Positions 34,301 to 44,366 of a stretch of 64,000 nucleotides of DNA are shown in pieces. Source of the DNA: Rattus norvegicus. Taxonomy: Eukaryota; Chordata; Mammalia; Rodentia; Muridae. The stretch covers positions 86,261,359-86,325,358 of the forward strand of contig NC_086026.1 of NCBI RefSeq assembly GCF_036323735.1, given 5' to 3'. The notes under the pieces are model-generated. The model was not told the origin of the DNA, did not search any database, and saw only the letters and a program-made list of their open reading frames with translations. A program made the position numbers and the translations under genes. Position 1 is the first letter of the stretch; every line of letters begins with the position of its first letter.

Positions 34301-34445
34301 TGACAAAGAAGAAGAGGTGGAGTACAGAGAGCAGGTTTTAGTTTCATGGTTTGTTTGAAAGCTGATTTGTTTGAATAATGAATGAAAAAAAGAGAAAAGC
34401 ACAACCAAACTGAAAATCAAACAAAACAAAAGAAAACAAAAGCAG

Positions 34446-34545
34446 GCGCTGGGGTTGGTACAGCTCTCAATGGTACAGAGTTTGCTCAGTATGTGTTCAA
34501 CCTCCATAACCCAAATAAAGAAAGAAACAAAGAAATAAAACAGAT
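34446..34545 (+). mobile_element. ID-like SINE, diverged
   Basis: GCTGGGGTTGGTACAGCTCTC, then GGTACAGAGTTTGCTCAGTA and TGTTCAACCTCCATAACCC follow the ID order, with an A-rich tail AATAAAGAAAGAAACAAAG. Confidence 0.7.
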
Positions 34546-34627
34546 AACCACATTCCAATAATGGGATGAACGTGCAGTGAGTAGTCATGTATGGTTTCCC
34601 GGACACTTCTCAAAGACAGAGGAATTC

Positions 34628-34798
34628 AAGGGCTCAGGAGATGGCCCAGCAGATAAAGCAACTGACAGGCAATTCTGAAGACCGCCAACCCACACAGTGG
34701 GAAGAAGAGAAGCAACTCATACAAGTTGTCTTCTGACGACTGCATGCACACTGTTGTGCACTGACACGCACACACATGAAATAAATGAACATTTTCAA
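34628..34798 (+). mobile_element. B3/B2-family SINE
   Basis: Head GGGCTCAGGAGATGGCCCAG (tRNA-like, A box), middle AGCAACTCATACAAGTTGTC, then TTCTGACGACTGCATGCACA and an AT-rich tail GAAATAAATGAACATT. Confidence 0.85.
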
Positions 34799-36429
34799 AA
34801 ACGAGAAGCTTTCAAACAAGCCTGGCGTCTTGAAGTGGCAATACTTGAAGTGGCAGCTCCCGAGGGAAGGTTTCTGGCGATCATTCCATTACTTAAGAAA
34901 TTACGATGCAAGACAATGTCAAGTACTGAAGAGTCATTTTATCGAAAAGAGCAAGGCAGCTCGAGATGTTAACATTACCGAAGACATAAACCAGAAGATC
35001 ATGCAATACAGACAATGACAATCGTCTGTAAATACGAATAAATAGGGAGACTCATTTAAACTCTCAGGTCAGTACGGTGTGATGCATTTTCCTCCATCTG
35101 TCAGCTTGTCAGCACGAAAAAGGTCTTTAGAGAATAAAGACATTTTTCCTGAAATAGTCTCTCTCATTTTTTCCCCTCCCTTCAAATAATGAGTTGAGAC
35201 AAACATCATTCTTCCTAGGTCACGGCTAACATTTCTGATTCGCTTGGTATGCTCCTCTGCATGACATCAAACCACATTACAGTCACACTTTGTAAAATAT
35301 TTGATAGGTTTCAGTAAGCGCTCAAACGTGGTAATTAATGATGCCCAAGTCATAGTTTTCATGATTTTTACATTGCTTTGAAATTTGGTTTCTAAAATAT
35401 TTTCCTGTATGGAGGAAATACACAACTTCCTTGTAGGCCTTGGGAAGTAGAGTGCAACTCCTTAATGATGGCTGTCTGTCACCGTTATCCATAAAGCAAC
35501 AGTCTAATAGGGCTACAGTGAGAGATAAATGGGTTAGTAAATGGTAGACGTTATAACGGTATTATTAGTCATAAGAGTGGAATGGAAATGCTAACTTCAA
35601 ATGGGGTTCTTTAAGAGCTTTTCTTGTGTTTTTATTTGTTCCCGCAGGAAAATACATGTGCATTAAACTAGTAGCAAAATTGAATTCTTTTATGTGACTT
35701 TTATATGAGGATTTTAATATGACTGGAGAAATGTATTATTTTTCTAATATGTTCTTCCAAAATTACTTCTGGAGTTTATTTTCTTACTTCATTTATTATT
35801 TCGTATTTGTTTACTCTGTATTTTCGTCTCGTAATATGCATTAAATGTATATCTCTCTCTTTAATGCAATAACGTTCAACTAAATTCTTACCTATGAGAA
35901 ATTAACCAAGTAAGCATTCATAAATAAAGATACAGAGGAGCCTTGGGCAGCAGATCACCTACCCAGCAACCAGGAGGAGTAATCAATCCTCTTCTAGCTC
36001 ACGTTCCTTCTCTCTGTAGTGGACTGCAGTAGATCATATCAGTCGGGTTCTTTACAATGATTTCCATCTGGAACACGGTCAGTCCTACTGAAGGCCAGAC
36101 AGATGACATCACAGAAATAAATTCTATTAGTCTGGCATAATTGTTTTCCCTGCAATCTTTGGATCTACAGGGAAAGGGCAGCCTGCATTAGCACACTAAT
36201 CCAAGGCTGCCTTTGTTCCCTGGGCACAAGACAGTTGGCTTTATGCCCGATGTTAGTGGTAGCAGTCAGGCAGCTTAGAGGGAAGCAGGGGGTCTTCCAG
36301 TGTCCCCATTTTAAATTGTAAGAGACTTATTAAATAGGCATACAGTACTGCAGAAAGTACTGGGGGTTGAGGGGGAGCATCAAATCTGATCATGCAGCTT
36401 GCAACCTTAAAACGCTTCAGTGTTCATTT
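34799..36429. other. Unassigned AT-rich DNA
   Basis: No gene or repeat recognised across about 1.6 kb. The small plus frames at 34697-35018 overlap the SINE tail. Confidence 0.45.
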
Positions 36430-36600
36430 GCTGCTTCCAGAGAAGGTCTAAGCTCCTTCACAAGGCCATGCCAACTTCCTGGTCCTGCCTGTGCTGGCCT
36501 AGACCTCCTCTGTCAGCTTCTCCCTGACAGGTCAGAGACTTATCTCTGCCATTGTTTTTCCACACTGCGGAAAGTGTTCCTCTTGGCTTATTCATGGTAA
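36430..36600 (+). repeat. Possible ancient mammalian interspersed repeat
   Basis: AAGGTCTAAGCTCCTTCACA, AAGGCCATGCCAACTTCCTG and a C+T-rich continuation resemble an old mammalian repeat with the phrase order aagtccaaactcctt...aaggccctcc. I cannot assign the family. A processed exon is a less likely alternative. Confidence 0.3.
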
Positions 36601-36610
36601 TTCCCCCCTC

Positions 36611-36660
36611 CCTTGTCCTCATGAAGTAGCACAGACCTTGTCCTCATGAAGTAGCACAGA
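36611..36660 (+). repeat. Perfect 25-bp tandem duplication
   Basis: The unit beginning CCTTGTCCTCATGAAGTAGC and ending ACAGA occurs twice head to tail without a mismatch; the first five bases of a third copy differ by one (CCTTC). Confidence 0.97.
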
Positions 36661-37488
36661 CCTTCAGAATCCCGAGTGATAAAACTTCTTGATTTTCACT
36701 GTAAAAGGCACTGCCATATTTTTCTTTTTAACCACTGATTGCTCTCTCTGGCAATCTCTCCCTCGTTCTCCCTCCCTCCCTTCATCCTCACTCCCTCCTT
36801 TCTCTCACATTATCTATGGGTCTATGTATGCAGATACAGCTTATATTCTCTACAAGTTGTTCAAATGAATAAATTACTTCTCTTTACAGATTGCTTCAAA
36901 AGGGGGGCTGAACATTTTGGGAAGACAGTAAAGAAGGACACTTTTTGCTCTTTTTGTTATGCTACTAAAGGATCATAAGGAACAAATTTGGGGGAATATT
37001 AAATTAAGTTACGGTAAGGAAACCAGTTTAGGTCATTAACACTTATGATTAAGCACATCTTTTATGTTATGCATTTTACTGAGTTCTTTTTATAGATTAA
37101 ATTCATATTGACAGAATCATAAAGAACTCAAAAATATTCAAATTTTGAGCATAAAATAAAAGAAAAATTGGCTATAGTCAGTTCAACTTAGAATTCTACT
37201 CTCTACTTACCGTGTATTAAAAATTGAGATATAGGAAGAAAAAGACTAACATTTTACTCTCATATTTACTTCATTTGGCTTCCATAATACAGTCCTAGCA
37301 GTAGAGGATTGTGTGTTGATTATATAAGCAACAATAATAATTATTTTTATGTATATGTGGATTACAGAATCTGAGAAAATAAAATGAGATATATTATGCT
37401 TAATTTATTGAATAAATTTACCTCCATTGACTCAGGTTTTTAAGCTTCACAATAAACAGCATCTCATGATTTAGGTATTTAAATTATG
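36661..37488. other. Unassigned DNA with a C+T-rich patch
   Basis: 36740-36805 is CT-rich (CCCTCCCTCCCTTC). The rest is AT-rich with no recognised repeat. Confidence 0.45.
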
Positions 37489-37675
37489 AGGAGCTATAGA
37501 GGTGGCCCAGGGGTTAACAGCACTTCTCATTTTTTGCAGAGACCCAGACTCAGTTCCTAGAATACATATGGTGGAGTTTCAGGTGATCTGATAGCCTTTT
37601 CTGATTGCCAGGCATACATAGGATGTACATTCTTATATGTAGACAAAACACTTATACACAAAAGTAAAAAAAATA
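37489..37675 (+). mobile_element. B3/B2-family SINE, diverged
   Basis: GAGCTATAGAGGTGGCCCAG, GGGTTAACAGCACTTCTC, TTTCAGGTGATCTGATAGCC, then TTGCCAGGCATACATAGGAT and an A-rich tail. Confidence 0.75.
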
Positions 37676-37879
37676 AAAACTTATCAGTTTTTGGTTGTGT
37701 CCCTTTTGTATGAATCTAAGGAGGATATAAGTGGAGATTTCTTGCTTTTTCTTTTCTCAAAATTCTTGGAAGTTGAAATGTTGAACATCAAGGTATGAGC
37801 AATGTAGATTTCCAAGGCCCTGCCTTTAGTTTAGTACTGTGGTTTTAATACAGTGTCTTCTCTCTTTGTTAACATATGA

Positions 37880-38330
37880 CAGAGATACCTGTACAATCAT
37901 GCTTTTTGGGACAGTTTCCACAACAACTAAGGTATAAAAGTAGCCTAGGTTCTTATGCAAAGAAAGTTTGATATATGTACACATAGCAATAGACTAGTCT
38001 GCTACCGAGGACCATTACAGCATTTGCATGAAAGTAGATGGGATTGGAGATCATTTTACCAAGCAAAGCAAACCAGACTCACGAAGACAAACACTGCTGT
38101 TTCCTTCCATCTATGGACTCCATAAGGGAACTAATACTAGAAAAGATGGAGTAGATTACTTAGGAAGAAAAAAAATCAGATAGAAAATAGGAAGAAATTC
38201 AGAGGGGTAAACAAGTTAAATAAACAATATAGGTACCCAAGAATGTCATGATTAAGCCTATCACATTTCACAATTAACATACACTAAAGAGGTAAAGATT
38301 CAAAAATAAACACAAATGTCAAGTTTTCAT
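37880..38330 (+). mobile_element. Ancient L1 3' end (ORF2 tail plus 3' UTR)
   Basis: CCACAACAACTAAGGTATAA, GCATTTGCATGAAAGTAGAT, then GTTTCCTTCCATCTATGGAC and a 3' UTR-like AAGAAATTCAGAGGGGTAAA follow the order of old mammalian L1 3' ends. Decayed; no frame. Confidence 0.65.
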
Positions 38331-39479
38331 CCCCATTGTGAGTTACTGAAGAAGTGGAAATTTGTTCCAATAATCCTACTTAGATGAGGGATTTTGAGGA
38401 TGTCTTTAATATTGATTAAAATCATCAGTGTGTGGCAAAGGCAGACCCTTTGTTCAGCACCCATAATGCCATAGTTTCAATTCTCATTACTTCCAAAATG
38501 GGAAAAAGTCATCAGTGTGGAGTACTGTGACAGAAGACCAATTGCCTTCTTAGGCAAAGAGAAATAGAAAGAATAGCAACCTTAAGTTCTTAGATTCTCA
38601 GCAGAAATTGCCTGATACCATCTTGGAATTTGGCCACCAGGAAGACCGCACAGAAAGGCCAAATTATGAGCTGAAATGAACATAATACCTTTTAACTTAC
38701 CCAGCTTGTGTTCTGTGATTAGCAACAGAAAGTCTATGAATACTGCTGTCTTCTGTGTTTCACATGATCTTCACTCTGTGGCTTTCTGAATACTAATTCT
38801 TTCTTTTAATAAGAACATTAATTATATTAGACTATTACCTGCCCCATATGACCTCAGTGTCTTTTCATTACTGTTTAAGACCTGTATTTGAAAATACAGT
38901 AACAGTCCAAAGTATAAGGCCTTAAGGACTCAACATGATGTGCAAGTCAGTTCATAAAAGATACTAGTTAATACTCATTGCTTGTAATAAATCTCTCTTC
39001 TAAATCCTGTTATTTTATGATTATTACCTCATTAATTATCACAACTATCTGAGGAAAATGTTAGCATTTTCCTTATAACAGACATGTGAAAATTAAGGAC
39101 TGTGAATGAAGTTGACTTAGTCACTAGGTATAAAACTAAAAATTGAATTTCAGCAATTTCCAAGACTGTGGTCATGACAAAATGCTTTAATGCTTTTGTT
39201 TTGAACTTATGATATTAGAACTTCCTGGAAAGGAGGACTTGGATCTCTTAATATCTTACAATTAATGATTATTATATTAATTAATCTGTCATTCAATAAC
39301 AAAATGCAATGTACATACATGACACTTATTCATGATAGTAACTTAAAATATATTTCACAAACTAAAAAACAATGCATTTATGAACAGCATAGTCATTTCT
39401 AACTGCCTGCCAGAGAGACCTTCATATCATAATTTATTCAGACTCTAATTTTAAATGATAAAAACAGGTGAGGGGGTTG
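38331..39479. other. Unassigned AT-rich DNA
   Basis: No clear repeat. 38425-38510 faintly resembles an ID/B2 head but is too diverged to call. Confidence 0.45.
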
Positions 39480-39900
39480 TTTTGAATATGAATCCACTGG
39501 GACTGACTCTACAACCATGCATTTTGATAGGTTGTAGTTTTCTTTAATGGTCTTCATCTGTTACTAAGAAAAATTTTCTTTATGAGAGATTAGGACTACA
39601 TTTACTTGTGGGTAATAAAATCTACCTGTAGGAGAAATAGTTTTCCCTAGGGACGAGCACACCAACTGGTTTTCCAATACCAAACAGTCAGCCATGCAAA
39701 AATACATAAAATAACAGTATGTAAACATATATTTAAGAATATACACGTCTGTATTCATATACATATACACATGTAGCAACAATTAATGAAAAAAGAGGGC
39801 ATGAAAGAAGTAATGAGTGATATGTAGAAGGTTCGGGAGAGGAGAAGAAAAGAGAGAAAGTGTATAATTATAATATAACCTCAAAAAATAAAAAATTTAA
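39480..39900 (+). mobile_element. L1 (Lx-type) 3' end with inverted 5' part
   Basis: The left part (39480 to about 39640) is antisense L1 3' UTR (CACTGGGACTGACTCTACAA, GATTAGGACTACATTTACTT; compare 55815-55925). The right part (about 39648-39900) is sense, more 3' sequence (GACGAGCACACCAACTGG to TAATATAACCTCAAAAAATA) ending in an A-rich tail. Inverted upstream piece plus sense 3' piece is the arrangement made by twin priming. Confidence 0.6.
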
Positions 39901-40035
39901 AAGTTTTAAAATAACAGGTGAAGACATTGCTTTCTTGTTGGTGTCAGAAATAGTCTCAAGCAAAACAAACTTATCTTTAATGTCAACATAGTTTACAAGT
40001 TCAAGGGCAAAAGAGATAACAAAACATTCAAGTAA

Positions 40036-40200
40036 TGTCAGTGAGGTATGCCAATGGGTAAAGGCACTTGCTGCTAAGCCTATAGACCCCAATTCGCTCT
40101 CTAGCACCTGCATGGTGGAAGAGAGAACTCCTAAGAGTTGTCCTCAGACCTCCACATGTGTTAGTTGCCCACAGGCATGCACACATTAAATAAATGGAGA
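40036..40200 (+). mobile_element. B3-family SINE
   Basis: Head AGTGAGGTATGCCAATGGGT, AAAGGCACTTGCTGCTAAGC, then GAGTTGTCCTCAGACCTCCA and ACAGGCATGCACACATTAAA tail. Confidence 0.85.
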
Positions 40201-40689
40201 AATGTAACTCAAATGTACAAACTCACAATAATGAATAAATAATAATTTCAGAGCACCAGCCTTACCCTAGAGATCCCTGAAAGCAATACAGAATTGTCAG
40301 CCTCCAAGAAGCAAGTGTAATTGGTATTGGTGGCTGAGGCATACTCTTCTGAAAGAAGGTATTCCTTTGTTGCAATTTACTGCATAAGGAAAACAATTAA
40401 CTTGAGTTCAGGGAGGAGGCGGGGCTGCAGATTTGATGTTCTGTACACATAGAAAAACTCAATTTGTACAACGTCTATTTGACAATTTCAAGAAACGTTA
40501 AGGAGGTCAAGGTAGCTAGAGTTAGATGGATAGAATGTCACATAATGAGGTTTCTTTCTAAAAGAAGGGAGCACTGAAGGACTAGTGGAAATATTTCTAT
40601 TGGAATAATGATAATACTGTGATATTAGTAATGATATTTTTCAAAACCTACTTTAATAAGTGTATTTAAATGCTTTAACCTCTTCTCTA
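40201..40689. other. Unassigned DNA
   Basis: No recognised repeat or gene. Confidence 0.45.
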
Positions 40690-41260
40690 GCATACAATCC
40701 ATGAGAGATAGTGGAAGGGCAAGGTTAGTAGGGCAAAGGAGGATGTGGAACTGTTGAGTAGTAGTTCTTTGAGGCAAATCCAATCTGTGTTGTCAGGATA
40801 TCAGCAGTTCAGGTCATACAAATCAGCAGCAGTAGCTTGGTCCACTTTCAAACATCACTTCCAAATCAGCAATGGCAGTTTGATCCCAAAGAAAGCACAA
40901 GGCTCTGGCAGTCAGCCAGAGTCCACTGAAGCAGCAAGAAGCCAGAGGAACACCACCAAAAGCTCTTTGACCTGTTTCTCTCTAAGAAATCACAACAAAT
41001 GATGATCAGCAAAGAGTGGCAAGGTGAACCAATACCACACAAGGATGTCCACTGTCTGTCGGGTTATGTCTATACCCTTTCCAAACATCATGTGTTCTCT
41101 CTAGTGTGCACTCTAGCAAAACATCACATGTCCTTTTTTTCCAGGCAGTTTCCAGAAAAACACATGTGTGTTCTCAGCAAAACATCCTCTCATAAGGTAG
41201 TTTCCAGAAAAACATTACATCACACAACTGAATCTCCACTTTTGTTCTGAATATGGTCCG
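40690..41260. mobile_element. LTR-like dispersed repeat (same family as 27130-27945)
   Basis: Contains ATCTGTGTTGTCAGGATATC near the left and, between 41080 and 41225, several degenerate AGCAAAACATC / CCAGAAAAACA motifs spaced about 25-45 bp. The 85-codon and 83-codon frames (40745-41250) are inside the repeat and carry no domain. Confidence 0.5.
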
Positions 41261-42956
41261 GGCAATAAATTAGGAGTAAACAGATAACTAAAAATTCAGG
41301 TTAAATACTATTAGATTGGTTCAGGCAAGACTATGGATGACAGGGCAAATGCAAAACGCAGAGGATGAGTGAACTGAAGAGATGATGAAGAAATTAAAAT
41401 AGCAATTCAGGTTACAAGCTGGGTATGCCATTTTAGCAATGAAACACTTCAAAACACAGGATTCTTCAAAGATATTTTGCTTTATACTAGATCTATTAGT
41501 GGAAAATTCTAGAAGAGGGCCTGCTCAGGAATGTGACTATCACAAACTTGATTATAAGTAGATTAAATAAACATGATGTGGCTTGACATTACATAAGGGT
41601 CTATTTCTCTAGGTTATGGTGGTATCAGTCACTGTTGTACCTGCTGCTTGGTTATGATATCCAGGGAAAACTCATTAAAAAGCAGTAAGAAAAGAAGAGG
41701 GTTAAATGTCAACCCTTGGCGAACTATTTTATATTTGATATGGAGTAATACGGTTTCAAAGGACACTATCCAAAAAACAAAACAAATGACAAAACACAGA
41801 GAAATAGACAAGACAGTGGGGAAGAAGGTGCTTATAGACATTAAGAAAACAGAATATCCCAAGAAGGAGGACAAGTTTCAGTGGGCAAAATATAACAGAC
41901 TAATCTGGTAGGCATGAAGTATGGATAAGTACTATGGATGATAAATTCTAGTTTTTGTTAGAACTCCACCCCCTTTGCAAGGGTATAAAACCACGGGCAT
42001 AATCTTTACCCAACTAAGAAAAGGCAGATTCTTAGCATTAGGATCCAACTACAAACACAGTTCTAAAAAGAAACTAAGTGAGCTGTAGAAGCAATACCTA
42101 GCCTTTACCTCTTCCCTCAGTCTTTGGACGTTGACAATTGGTGCTGACTACTGTTTGAAGCACATACCTGAGTGAAGGACAATATTTGGGAACCGTAGAA
42201 GAAATTAGTATTGTTTTGACCATTTATTTACAATACACAAATCTGTAAGTGTCCTATAGTGTAGGACTTAGAATCACTTCTCCCAAAACAGATTCTTCAA
42301 AGATTATATTTCTTTGAGACACTTCCCTCCAGTGTTTAGCAGAAATCTAAAACTTAGTGTTTAACCTAAACTCGTTTCCTTAGCTGAAACACCCCAATTA
42401 GATAAACTAATAAAAGGGTATATCATATTGTCTGTGAGTGCTTATCCCACAATAAGACACTTAAAAATAAGACAATTTACAAACAAAGTTTTGTACAAAT
42501 ACTGGCCTGAATGGAAGAGGACAGTAGCTCAGTGTAATTGTAAGATAATAGTTTGAAGTTTTTAACGATGTATGGATTATGCTTATCTTTGTTTCATTAG
42601 TCTTAAAACATAATCAGTGCTCCTGTGTCATTACTGTCTCTCTTCCTCATTTACAGTGTGCTATGGCCATTTATCCTTCTCACCTTCCATAGTATCTCAA
42701 GATCCCTTAGCCAGCTGCTCATCTCCCTTTGCTTCCCAGCTACAGTTTTTCCTGTCAGTAGATCTAGCCTATGTCAGCCATCAAGCCTGAGAAGACATAT
42801 CTATATTCAATAACAACTGGAAAAAAGCAGTGGACATGTTTGTCTAGGTCAAAGTGTACACAGTTTGTGTTAGGATTTCATCATGGTTGTTGGACAAATA
42901 AATCTAATCTACAGATCTTTCTTTTGGATGATCAGAATCAATTTTCTCATTGATTC
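41261..42956. other. Unassigned DNA
   Basis: No repeat or gene recognised. GGGTATAAAACCACGG at about 41980-41995 is a TATA-like sequence with no gene downstream that I can support. Confidence 0.4.
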
Positions 42957-43014
42957 TCTCTCTCTGTCTCTCTCTCTGTCTCTGTCTCTCTCTCTGTCTC
43001 TCTTTGTCTCTCTT

Positions 43015-43045
<31 letters not shown>

Positions 43046-43047
43046 TA

Positions 43048-43081
<34 letters not shown>
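42957..43081 (+). repeat. (TC)n(CA)n compound microsatellite
   Basis: TC units with TG interruptions (42957-43030) pass directly into CA units (43031-43081). Overlapping Ser/Leu-His/Thr frames are artefacts. Confidence 0.97.
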
Positions 43082-43082
<1 letters not shown>

Positions 43083-44279
43083 TGTTTCCATGATAAAGTA
43101 GGGTAAAACATTTTATATCCATTCTTTTCTCATAATATTTTGTAGAAAAAATAAGGCCAAAAATCTATCCCATTAAGAAGCAAGAATAAATTCATTAAAA
43201 AATGTATGCATATTTATTCTACATTTGTTGATACATACTTTCCTTTTTTTTTTACAAAAAGCTGCAGTAATTATTTTACTTTGATTAGTCAAAAATGCAG
43301 AAAGAGGAATGGAAATTTGCTAAGCAGTATGATAATGACAAGCAAGAGGAAGGGCTATGCTCTTAGTCAAGATGAAGCCCCACTACTGAATATATTCATG
43401 CCACTGTACTTAGTCTACAATCATGAACTGGAGAGAAAGTCCTGTGTTTATTTAAGTAGGTTCTCCTTGTTCAAAACATTTGGATCTCTTAGTATTTTTT
43501 TCAACAATAACATAGTAATCAGGCATGAACCAATTCTGAAGCTCCAAGAAGATTTCATACCTAGAAGCAAGATAATAGAAAAAAATAAAGGATGAATATT
43601 GACTGGTGTCTGGGTAACAATGGACACAAGGTAGTGACCACAGGTAGCACTGCCCTGGACCCATAAGTGATAATGAAATAGTGTCTAGCATGTCAGAGAT
43701 CAGCTGTCATTTAGATGGATATCTTTTCCCCATGAGCTATATGATCTGCTCCATCTCAATTCCATGTCAGCTGTCACCATTGGGGAGCTCAGCATGTGAT
43801 GGATTATGCTTGAGTTTTCAATAGCTCACACTCCCCTAGTTCAGCCCCACTGATACTGACCTTTCAGTTCTTATCATTTTTCACCCGGAATGTTTCAAAA
43901 GCCTTATAAACATTTTCTCTTGAACTTATCTTGTCCTTATGTTTCATTCTTCTTACTGCCTTGTCAGATTTATCTTTCTAAAATACAAGTCAGATCAATT
44001 ATCCCTTCTAAAATCTTATATTGGATCCTCAGTCCTTACAGAATAAAATCCAATCCCCATTTACACCCAAATATCTATGTGACACTGTAAATGCATTCTC
44101 CAAAGTCACCTTTTATTATGCCCATTTTCTTAGCTCATTAAAAATTACTCTCTGTTAGTCAAATATATTATGTGATCCATACTCTTGGTGTGCCTCACCT
44201 CTCACTGTGACTATTTTTACTTTTATCTTTCCCTTGCTAGTCGGTCTGACAAATGTATGCTCGTCATTTCAGATAAAAC
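43082..44279. other. Unassigned AT-rich DNA
   Basis: The 129-codon plus frame 43206-43595 is the longest non-L1, low-artefact frame here. It has no recognisable motif, amino-acid use typical of random AT-rich DNA (rich in F, I, S, K), and no splice context. Not called as a gene. Confidence 0.45.
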
Positions 44280-44295
44280 CCAACATTACATTCTC

Positions 44296-44350
44296 TTATA
44301 TTTTTGGTTGTGAGCCTAGCCTTTAACGGCTGAGCCATCTCTCCAGCCCA
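44296..44350 (-). mobile_element. 55-bp truncated B2-head retrocopy
   Basis: In reverse complement it begins GGGCTGGAGAGATGGCTCAG, the tRNA-like head of B2, continues CCGTTAAAGGCTAGGCTCAC and ends in an A-rich stretch. The perfect 16-bp TSD CCAACATTACATTCTC lies at 44280-44295 and 44351-44366, so this tiny piece inserted as a unit rather than being a deleted longer SINE. Confidence 0.9.
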
Positions 44351-44366
44351 CCAACATTACATTCTC

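Noticed and set aside
34061..34606. 181-codon minus-strand frame
   Set aside because: Overlaps a URR1-like repeat and an ID-like SINE, no recognised domain, hydrophobic low-complexity stretches typical of antisense A-rich DNA.
41975..42000. TATA-like sequence GGGTATAAAACCACGG
   Set aside because: No transcription unit, CpG cluster or open frame downstream.
43206..43595. 129-codon plus-strand frame in unique sequence
   Set aside because: No motif, no splice or promoter support, residue use as expected from random AT-rich DNA.
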